64,000 nt of DNA from assembly GCA_009823395.1 (NCBI GenBank), contig CM020506.1, positions 2,717,501 to 2,781,500 on the forward strand, written 5' to 3'. The notes beneath the pieces were generated by a model that was not told the DNA's origin, searched no databases, and saw nothing but the letters and a program-made list of their open reading frames with translations. Of this stretch, positions 25,736 to 34,916 are shown piece after piece (position 1 is the stretch's first letter; each line of letters opens with the position of its first letter). The DNA is from Thamnaconus septentrionalis (Eukaryota; Chordata; Actinopteri; Tetraodontiformes; Monacanthidae). A program made the position numbers and the translations under genes.

Positions 25736-26139
25736 GCATCGATCTCTTCGGTTTACCTGCTAATCCCAAATCTCACTTTTTTGCAGTTTGCATGCAGTGT
25801 CAGAGCTGGGAAGCCCCTGCACCCAATCTCCACAGGGGACAACAAAATATGGTGATCAGCCCAGAGTAGCGCTCAATGCCAAGCTCTTGCCTTGGCATTA
25901 AGAGGAGTCAACTGAGGTGATTGGAGCATCTGGCACGGAGATTAGAAGGTAGAACCAAAACTCACTGGGGGAGCTGTATCCTGTCTGACCTTGGAACCGT
26001 TTGGGATTCGACCAGGAGCTCGAAAACTAGGGACAGATGTCTGGGATCTTGGCTTTAAACTTGCTGCAGCTACGGTTCCCCCCCAAAAAAAGAGAAAATA
26101 AAACTGCATGATCGGTTAATAGATGATGAAATTTTACTT
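25736..26139. other. Convergent intergenic gap between tbc1d20 and rbck1
   Basis: About 400 bp separate the two 3' ends. It holds one small perfect 9-bp inverted repeat (25875-25899). Nothing else is recognised. Confidence 0.5.
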
Positions 26140-26145
26140 TTTATT
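26140..26145 (-). terminator. rbck1 poly(A) signal AATAAA
   Basis: TTTATT on the plus strand reads AATAAA on the minus strand, about 590 bp past the rbck1 stop. The rbck1 and tbc1d20 transcripts therefore converge, with about 0.4 kb between their 3' ends. Confidence 0.55.
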
Positions 26146-26732
26146 TACGATGATATACCTTACACAAGATAGGAATCCCTGGAATTTCACTGCATAGTTC
26201 AACATAGTCAGAAGATTGTTTTTCAAACCTCTTTCAAGACCCCTGTAACAAGGAAGTGGCAGAGGAAATCTCATGCCAGATGAGTTGAAAGGCAGCTCAA
26301 TTTAACACAAAATTTCTATCACAGTCTTTCCAGTGACAGTTGTTCCCTTATTATTGTCATTCAGGATATGAGTATTTGGTAATGCTTACAGAACAGACAG
26401 CACAGCTTGCTCTTCAGCAATCACATTCAACACTGAGCAGCATTTTGGTCCCATGCAAGAGCATTCAAGAAAAAAACAGCTCTTTTTTAGCGGAACTGCC
26501 AGCATGTTGTACATTTGGCCGTCTAGTATGACCTCAAAAGACACCAGGGGAAAGGAGACACCTTTGCTTATACCTGATGTTTTAGTTTGTCGAGAAAATT
26601 CCAAAGTTTTTGAGTTGCTCTTCCAGGCACTGAAAATTCTCACATGAAAAAAATTAATAATAATGCTAACAAAACGGCTGCCAATTCTTTGCAGCCATCA
26701 CTCAGCATGAATCGTTCAGCAGTTGCTTGGCA

Positions 26733-28297
26733 TCAGTGGCAGTTCTGGCAGTTGGGATGGCAAGGCTGGTGGTTGACACGGCATTTGCAGCCTCCGGACG
26801 TGTCGCCCCGGCCCTGCGAGGAGCGAAACAAGCCAAAGTTCAATTCGCTGTTATGGAACCTCTGACAGACGTTCCAAATGATAAAAGGGCGACGTGTTAC
26901 ATTTGGGCCCCAGCGCGCCTGCTTGGTCACCCAGCAGATTTCCGTCTTGCACATCAAACAGCAGAGCCAATCACAACCATCCTTCTTCTGGACGATGATG
27001 TCACAACGTGGACATTTCATGGCCTCTCCATTCTGTAGCATGTTCTGCAACGAAAGTGTGGAGTCAGAGAGAGATGGCAACACAATGGCCGGGCAGTGCT
27101 ATTTTTTGATAGAAATGCATCATAGAATTGTTGTTGTGCATGTAGTCTGTTGAACCATTTGAACATTATATCACATTTCTTCAAAAAAGGGTGTAGAGAC
27201 AAAAATTGAAAGAAAAGAACTCAAGTAACAAACCGAAAACAATGTAGGAACCAGTAATAGGTCTTAAATACTGTCAGACCAAAAAGCACTGATACTTGTG
27301 TAAACCTGGCGTAGTGGGCCAAGAGTCAGTGTGACACCTACTGACTGGGAGGTATTACTGTTGCAACTTTGAGGTTCCCCTCGTCACGTGCGTCATTGTG
27401 GGCCTCATTTTGTCTTGTTAAGAAAATGAATCATAAAAATAACTGCGCCCGTCAGGCTTCTAAATGCCGTAAGGCGCCACCAACATCAGCACCCGTGTCG
27501 TCTTATCTCAATGAGACTGCCAGAAAGCTATCGTCCGTGTTGCGAATACTTGAAGCATTAACACAAAGACACAATGGAGGCGTGCAGTGCATTTTACCAA
27601 CCTCCAGCATCTGCTTGGTTTTCTTCGCCGCCTCGTCGTTCTCTGCTCGGATGCGCAGGTCATCCTGGTAGTCCTTGCAGTTCATGCCATTGTGGATAGC
27701 CTGCGTACACACACACACACACACACAGTCTCATTTACTTTAATGGGCAGTTTATTGGGTTGAATGATTAAGTAACAACTCAGCAACTCAATGCATTTTA
27801 GCACATATGGATATACACGTATGTATATACCCTCACTGGCCACTTTATTAGGTACTCGCAAGACGTACCTAAGTAAGGCAGGTGAGTGTATATCTGAGGC
27901 TTAACAATGAGTGGGAAGAAAAAAGAAGGTCACCTACCCTGCAGAGGATGCAGTTGGTCTTGTTGCAGAGCTCACAGTTGAACTCGTTCACTTCGTCCTC
28001 GTAGATGCACCACCCTCGACAGTTGGGAGTCTGGCAGTGGAAGCTGTGTTCGGAGCGACTTTCAGCGATGCTCAGACGCATATCCAGGAAGCGCTTGTGC
28101 TCCTCTTCTGTGAGCAGCTGGTACCAGGATGATACAGTGATCACAGTGAGAACGATGTAAAAGTGAAGGCCTTATATTGAGGGTTGCTTAGATGTGTTGC
28201 TTTCAGTGGCCCTGCTGTTGTTCCTGAACCCAAAGTGTCCAGAAAGCTTTTTATATATATATATATATATATATATACATACATACATATATGGACA

Positions 28298-28328
<31 letters not shown>

Positions 28329-31300
28329 CATATATATATGGACATTTTTTTGATTACTATTATTTAAGGTTTAAAAAACCTGACACAAATGATGAAATGT
28401 TTTATTGCTAGGCCAGCATTGGGTACATCTATTTAGCCAAATCATCTTTAATGTTTTGTTTTTTTAATTCATGATACAGTGAAAATAAAATATGTACACA
28501 TTCAGTATACATACAGTCTCAGGTCTGACACTTACTGCTTTGATCTCTCGGTCCAGAAGAATGCTATCACATGCCTCTGGGCAGGACACTTCTGCATCTT
28601 GACTGTTCACTATTCTCCCCTTGAGACAATCCCTGAACAAGAACACAAAATCAAGAAGACGAAGAAGAAGAAGAAGAAGATGAGCAATCGTTCTTATGCA
28701 AGCACACAAAAAAATGTAAGAAGAATTTTATTTCTAAGGCTCCAGAGCCAATATTTATTGCGTCACACCTGCAGAAGGTGTGCAGACACTCTCTGAGCAC
28801 GACGCCCTCTCCTGGCTCCAGCGTGGAAAAACAGATGGGACAGTCGACCTCGTCAGTGTTCGAAACTAGGTGTTGCTCGTCCGTCAATAAAAAGTCCATG
28901 TAGTTCTTCTCTCGCTCCACCTGCTGGGCCTTCAGAAACCAGAGACGGAAATCACAGCAAGAATGTAGGGGTTGAGAATGAGAACAATAACCTAGTTTCT
29001 TAAAGATTGAAATTTTATTTGTTCTGAATCTGGGCTCCAGAACAGCTATTGGCATAGTGCAAGTGTGTAGAACCCTAAGTTCACAAACCCTTCTGGTTTT
29101 GGATGTATTCATTACTGGCAGTCTATTTGGATTTAAATTTACTATGATGAAATATGTCAGTCCTATATGAAACCTCCTCTTCAAGGTTTTCATATGAAAA
29201 ACTTGCAAATCTTTCAAAGTTTTTCTCTTCTTTTTTTCCATTTTTACAGCTTGAATCGGGATTAATTCATTTAAATGTTTAACACTAAGGTCACAGGCAG
29301 ACATTATTTGAAACGTTTTCGAAGGGCAGGAACTATTTCAAAAATGGTGCAACACAATAGCTACTTTGAACTCAAAAGTCAAGATTGAATCTTATTTTCT
29401 GTTGATACACTGACAACCCTGAACTCTAAGCTTTATAAAGTTCTTCCATGAGCTGTGACAAAGGTCATCCTCTTTAGACCTGCGATAAGAACTACACAAA
29501 TACATCTCATACGGTGTCGTCTAGGTGAACACAGCGCATACTTGTAAAGGTCCAATGAATGCGTCTCTGCTCTAGGTTTAGTGATACAACTCTCAAATTT
29601 AAAAATTTCCAAGCATGTGGGATTAACCGGCAAAACAGGTTGAACATTGCTGTGGAAGATTCTTCCATGCACGTAAGCCTGCTCAGCCTCCCAACCTATC
29701 AGGCCACACCTGAGCAATAAAGAGGCCTGCAGCAGACCACTCCACTCCTTGCAGCATGCTGACGTTTCATGTTTCATGATCCTCCTTTGTTGACTGCAGT
29801 AAGTGCAGTGCAGTTTTCATTGCTTATTGTGTAATGGATTGGTTTATTAATTTGACGCTGCCGCCCCGATCTATATTCTGAACCTGAATGAAAGTTCACC
29901 ACAGCAAAGAGTAAACACACGAGAATCTGTATCTTCCTGGTCCTCACCCTTTGAGTGGTGCACTGATGCAGAAGCTTTTCCCCGCAATTACTGTTGTATG
30001 CATTATGCTTTTACATTCGTGGATGCATCCCTTGTTACCTGTTCATACTGCATCATGGCCAGCTCTTCCTGCTGAATCCGAATCACCTCCTGTGGGTCGG
30101 GTTGGTAGATATCAGGCACCTTGTAATCCTCAGGCCGCTCCTCTCCGCACATTTCACAGCCGGGACGCGTCGGTTTGTTTAGGAATGTGCACGTTTTGCA
30201 GGCCCAGCCGGTCTGTACACACACACACACACACACACAAAAATTTTAAAAATACTTGGGCAGTTTGTAAGAAGACTCAGGGGGCACTGCACTGTAGAGA
30301 GACCGTGTGTAACTACTACATACTCCAGTACTCTGACCTGTGGTTTAGGAGGTACAGCAGGTTTCGGAGCTGCTGTGGGTTGAGGGTGAGGACGCTGTGC
30401 TTCTTGAGGAGGTGCGACCTTCTCACCGCTTCCACCCACCCCTCTGGACAAAAGCTCCATCGACCCGAGTGAGTCCACGATGCCTAGGAATAGTTCATTT
30501 TGTGGTGTGACTAAATGAATCCAACATTGAAGACCCGATAGTCTTTCATTTGTTTCCTTTTATTTTGAAAAACTTAGAAGGTCCAGTGTGAAAAAATCGG
30601 TTTGATGTATGATTTTTATACTGGTAAAAGCTTGATACACTGGAAGTAAAAACATTAATCAAAAGTATACACTCACAGTACAATAAAAGCCATTTGCTTT
30701 TCCTACCCATAGAACATTTCTTATTTATATATAAGAAAACACATAAAGCAAAGGTCTTGCTGCCAGTTAGCTGCCATCTTACACCATCATATTTCTACAG
30801 AAGGCGGAGTGGACAATGCAGCCCGCCTGAGAGTGCATTTCATCAAAATGTGTCAGTGACCTTCTAGGCGCTGCTCGTCCTGGTCCTGCCTGTGCTGCTG
30901 CAGGGTGAGATGAGCGGCTTGGGCCGAGAGGATGAAGAGGAAGGCCTTGTCTCCGTCCTGGCGGATGCCGTGGCTGTACAGCGTCTCCTTGTCCTGAGCC
31001 AAGCGCTTGCCAATCACCCAGCGCTGCAGCAAGGGGTGGAAGCCGAAATCATGGTTGATCTGTGAAAGGGTCGCCAGAGAAGACAGGTTGAAGGGAAGAA
31101 GGGACCATTGACAGAATAACCAAGGTACTGCCTGTGCTGGGTAAAAGGCACGGAAACATGTCAAAGGTCAGACCACACTGAATGTATAAACTTTCTAATA
31201 AGATGCTGTTATTAGTGGTGCAATCTGAATTTGTTGTTGGGTCAATTCCGTGCTGAAACGTCAGTACCTTCTCCTTGAGTTGTCCAATTGTCATGCTGGG

Positions 31301-32296
31301 TGAAACCACAACATTCACTGGGATATAATTATCTGACTGGGCATCTTCCACTCCAACCCATAGTCTGTGAAAAGGGAACAGAAAAAACATTGGAACAGAT
31401 GCAAGATGCAGTGGTAGTTAGCTGTTTCAAAAGTGTTAAAGTCAACCTTATTGGGCAACATCCATTTTACTAATGCCTTCTCTTTTAGCACGTCAATGAA
31501 CTCTCCAGATGTAGCTTTCTAGTTATACACTATGGTTTGGAGTAATGGCTCTATTATTATTATCATATTACGATATCACAATGGGCACAGCTTGATAGAC
31601 CTTATTATTATACCCTGTTTTGAACATGTGGGAGGTCCAACAAATTCTCAATTATACCAGACTTGTTTTTTATGGGAGGCCGTAAACAAAGGTTTTTGAT
31701 GATTAATTTGCTTTGCCGCTGTTCTGTAGTGAGGGGTAATAAAAAAAAAAAAGACTCTGAAATTGGGTAACATAAAAAAGTTCTTAGAAGACAATAAAGC
31801 GTTTTTACCATCAGATGTATTGTAAAAAAAAAATAAAAAAAAAAAAAAACCTGATGAGATTTCTTTGACAGAAGCAGGCATGTGAACGGGGCTTCATGTA
31901 GTGAACTCCCACAGAGTGAAGAACTAAGCAGCGGCGTGACGTCACCTTATGGCTTCTTGCGGGTACGCCTGACAGTCGACCCGGACGGTCACTGGCACCG
32001 ACAGCTCTGACAGCTTCTGGCACAGCTGGACAGCTTCTTCCTTGTCGCCGCAGCTCAGTGCTTCGCCCAGAGAAAAGGCAAAGTCTTCGGCTACGGGAAG
32101 GACACGGGCACGTGTGACGTACAAAACAAACACAAACAAGCTTCCCTCGACACAAACTTGAGTCACACTAATGAAACATTTGAGTTGAATGCGTATCGAC
32201 GTCAGCCTGCTATCGGAGTAGGAGTGACAACAGGACGACAAAATAAAGTCAGGGCTCACCCTCTTTCAGCTTTGCAGATGTGTTTTGGCCAGCCAT
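26733..32296 (-). CDS. rbck1: RanBP-type and C3HC4-type zinc finger containing 1 (HOIL-1, RBR E3 ubiquitin ligase)
   Basis: Twelve coding exons (minus, 5' to 3'): 32296-32260, 32090-31946, 31364-31268, 31059-30861, 30483-30338, 30212-30039, 28929-28769, 28632-28536, 28117-27938, 27700-27602, 27044-26901, 26813-26733. The sum is 1560 nt, 519 aa; human is 510. Order: N-terminal helical region; ubiquitin-like domain (about 61-145, [21 protein letters not shown]); Pro-rich linker; NZF finger (about 211-235, WACKTCTF...GCEMC); RING1 ([19 protein letters not shown]); IBR (about 353-412); RING2 ([16 protein letters not shown], candidate catalytic Cys about 469); C-terminus ending CHPNCQNCH. The family works with HOIP and SHARPIN in LUBAC, tuning linear ubiquitin in NF-kB signalling, and itself makes oxyester-linked ubiquitin, including on glycogen. 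RING1 is shorter than in human near its last Cys pair. Start ATG 32296 begins [12 protein letters not shown]. Confidence 0.97.
27602..27700 (-). CDS. rbck1: rbck1 exon 10, IBR-RING2 linker helix
   Basis: This exon is 99 nt and frame-neutral; it encodes [12 protein letters not shown]...KQMLE, aligned with human AIHEQMNCKEYQ. The acceptor is (TG)n followed by TACGCAG. The in-frame donor is the weak GTTGGT; a stronger-looking GTAAAA lies 4 nt further on but would shift the frame. Confidence 0.9.
27706..27727. repeat. (AC)n at the rbck1 exon 10 acceptor
   Basis: On the transcribed (minus) strand this is (GT)11 ending 5 nt from the AG of the 3' splice site at 27701-27702. Confidence 0.9.
27826..27892. 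repeat. Dispersed fish repeat fragment
   Basis: CCTCACTGGCCACTTTATTA followed by GGTAC is a familiar end of a high-copy teleost repeat; only about 65 bp remain. It lies inside rbck1 intron 9. Family name not assigned. Confidence 0.5.
28252..28345. repeat. (TA)n/(CATA)n low-complexity tract
   Basis: Alternating TA and CATA units with two copies of ATATATGGACA, in rbck1 intron 8. Confidence 0.85.
30039..30212 (-). CDS. rbck1: rbck1 exon 6, NZF ubiquitin-binding finger
   Basis: This exon is 174 nt, phase 0 on both sides, so it can be skipped without a frameshift. It encodes the whole NZF finger: W-x-C-x2-C...N...C-x2-C with the TF pair that contacts ubiquitin in the family. Its 3' splice site is preceded by a (TG)n tract and TACAG instead of a pyrimidine tract. 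Confidence 0.93.
30217..30239. repeat. (AC)n at the rbck1 exon 6 acceptor
   Basis: On the minus strand it reads (GT)n directly before TACAG at the 3' splice site of the NZF exon. Confidence 0.9.
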
Positions 32297-32529
32297 TGTT
32301 ACATCTGCAACGACAAAATGTAACGAGCGAGTAGCCAAGCGACAACTGCCGTCCTTCACCGGGGGGAAAACGGATGTGAGTCGACCGACTCCGGCCGCTC
32401 CCCCCGAGTCGGTTTGTCCGAAAGAGCCGTGGGTTGTGAGGGAGAAAAAAAAAACAAAACAAACACTGCAGTCTGGTCAAAAGTTGCCGTTCTGTGGACA
32501 GTGGCGACCTGACTGGTGCTTACAGAGAA

Positions 32530-32543
32530 GAGAAAGTGAAACT
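32530..32543. promoter_or_regulatory. Perfect ISRE upstream of rbck1
   Basis: GAGAAAGTGAAACT fits the interferon-stimulated response element (R)NGAAANNGAAACT at every position. It is about 235 bp upstream of the rbck1 ATG and about 810 bp upstream of the necab3 ATG, in the shared divergent promoter region. The motif works in either orientation. No binding data are available. Confidence 0.55.
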
Positions 32544-33152
32544 GGGGCAACTACCAGGAACTGATCAGCGATTGAACCCACCTTGCACCGCCCTTAACTC
32601 GTGACTCATGATGTTTATGTTTTAAAGAAAGGGGAGGGGGAAACACCCGGTGCTTTAATCAGCTTTTGTGTCGTTCGGAATGCCTTTCATTATTTTAAAC
32701 GAGGGATTACTGTATTTTTACCCATTAAAACTCATTACGTGCTCTGATAATATCACCACATGGAAACGAAAGAGCTTGGTTTATTTTCCCAAATGTCCAG
32801 CAGATGGCAGTATTGGTCAAAGGGCTCTCGGGCACAGCCGCAAAGTCCCCGTTTCCTGTTGTCATTGTTTGTTTGTTTTATTATATTTCAGCAATAAATT
32901 CTTTCCTGTTGTACAACGGATAACCGGACTACCAACTATTAAAGCACAGTATTGTTTGATTTAAATTAGACACATTCCTCCTGTATCAAACCCCCCCCCT
33001 TTCTCCTTTTTAATTCTGAGTATCTACAGCAAGCTAGTTTAAGTCGCGGTTTGTTCGTGTTACCCATGGTGTTACCTGCATGCACTGATCCTACGGAATG
33101 TAAACATTCGCAAACGCCGTGGGAACGGGGAGGGGTCTAAGTAGTAAATGGA

Positions 33153-33157
33153 CCAAT
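33153..33157 (+). promoter_or_regulatory. CCAAT box of the necab3 promoter
   Basis: GACCAATCAG is a full-consensus NF-Y site about 200 bp upstream of the necab3 ATG, in a GC-richer stretch (about 33100-33350) with a GGGGAGGGG Sp1-like motif just before it. No TATA box is seen. Confidence 0.45.
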
Positions 33158-33354
33158 CAGAGCCGCTCCTGCAGGAGGCGCCGTCAGCTCGGCACCCACA
33201 AAGTTCCAGAGCTCCTCTGAGTCCCCGCCCAGGTGGCTTCACTTCGGATCCGTCAAACCTGCTGACCGGCTGCCTCTCCTCACCGCACGCCGGCCGCCGA
33301 CTTCCACCTCTGCCCGCCCGCAAAAACCAAGGTGTGACTCGAGTGTCTGCCAAG

Positions 33355-33492
33355 ATGCTTGCTTGCACGGAGATGATCACCATGTGCCTCCAATCGGCCA
33401 AGCAGAAGCATCTGCGGGCTCAGCAGCAGCAGCAGCAGCAGCCGCAGCAGCCGCCGCGCACCACTGGACAAGGGCTGACTATCTTTCACGAT
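33355..33492 (+). CDS. necab3: necab3 exon 1 with coding CAG repeat
   Basis: This exon is 46 codons, from ATG (AAG precedes it, so A at -3) to the donor GTGAGT. It includes seven consecutive CAG codons, one CCG, then two more CAG. The phase is 0 at the donor. Human NECAB3 has a Gln/Pro-rich stretch at the same place. Confidence 0.88.
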
Positions 33493-34875
33493 GTGAGTGG
33501 GTCGACTCTTTTTTTTTTTTTCTTTTACGTCACTGCAAAGGTCGAGGTGGAGTCACGAAATTCTCAATTTAATTGTGGTTAAATAGCCACTAAGAACAGT
33601 TACAGTTAGAGTGTTTTTGTTCGAGTTTTTCTTCATGGTTGAAGTCATGGTGAATATGGTTTATCCTGGCAGCGTGGTGAACATGACTGAAAACCTAAAG
33701 ATGCTGGTTTATTTGTGCCTAAGCATGAGTGTGAGAGTGTGTAAGAAGAAACAGAGGCTCTGCAGCTGCTGCCTCTGTTGCATTAAGCTCACAGCTGGAC
33801 GAGGATTTGGGTTTATGAGGCGGCAAAGAGGGGTTCCTCTTCTTTTGTTGCACAAAAAAAATACAGACAAGATAAATGAAATCCATCTTGGCTAAAGATA
33901 ACAAATACAAAAAATAATAATAATGATAATAGAGTGAAAACAGGCAAAGAACCACTCTTTCCCAACTTGAACGCACGCAATGTTGGAAGCCGTTACTGTG
34001 CAGGTGATAAAATAAATTCTGCACCAGCAGCTCAAAACCTCAACCAACCCGACAACTGCGGCGAGACCAGAGTAGCTATAAAGACCTGCTTAAAACGCAA
34101 TAAATGAGTAAGCCTCGCTGCAAATAAACAGATGGCAGCAGGCGAGGACGTTTCTAAGGGACGATGAAAGGCGACGGCCGGCTCATTTTATTTATTTTTA
34201 ACCTGTAATTTCAGCGTGAGTCAGATGTGAGCTGGTGGCAGTTTCCCCCCTCCTGTGGCCAGCTCACAATATCTCGCGGCTGTAAGGTCATAGGCTTGTT
34301 CCTGCTGCCGAGGTGGCCCCTCCACTGTCCCTCCCTCCTGATGTAATGCATTGTTGCTTAATGTTAGTACCATGGCTTCTTGTAGATCATCGAAAAGACT
34401 GGCTTAATAATCCCCGGAAACTGTGCCAATTGTCTTCTGTTCACCTGATCACTATATCGTCACCGTTATTTAACATGAATGGCATCCCAGTGTGTCCTGT
34501 AGTTTATTCGGTGGGTTCATTGCATTCATTCCTGGTATGTACTGTAGCTTGATGCATTGTAAAGGGTGTGGCATGGTCCGTCCCTAAATCTGTAGCCATA
34601 GTCCCTCCTTGAGGCGATCAGGTAGATGGCGCCTTGCAGGACAGCATAGGGTTCAGTAGGAAACTGTTACATGGTTTATTTATATTTGCCCGGCAGCCTT
34701 TTTAAAGTATCACTTTCCACAGCTGAATTCAGTTCTACACAGTTACATTATAACTTTGTTTCCACATTTCATTACGTGCTTATTTTGTAATGGTAAAACA
34801 ATGCGCATCCCCCACGGCTGTGCTGCTGAGGTGGGGGACAGAGTTATTGTCTGCAAAATGTAAGGCTGGAGGGCA

Positions 34876-34916
<41 letters not shown>

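Larger units (their letters stand above)
32297..33354. other. Divergent promoter region of rbck1 and necab3
   Basis: About 1.06 kb separate the two ATGs. It contains the rbck1 5' UTR, the ISRE (32530-32543), a T/A-rich middle and the CCAAT-bearing GC-richer necab3 side. No additional exon is recognised. Confidence 0.5.

Noticed and set aside
28651..29304. 217-aa minus-strand frame
   Set aside because: Only the part 28769-28929 is real (rbck1 exon 7); the rest reads into the flanking introns.
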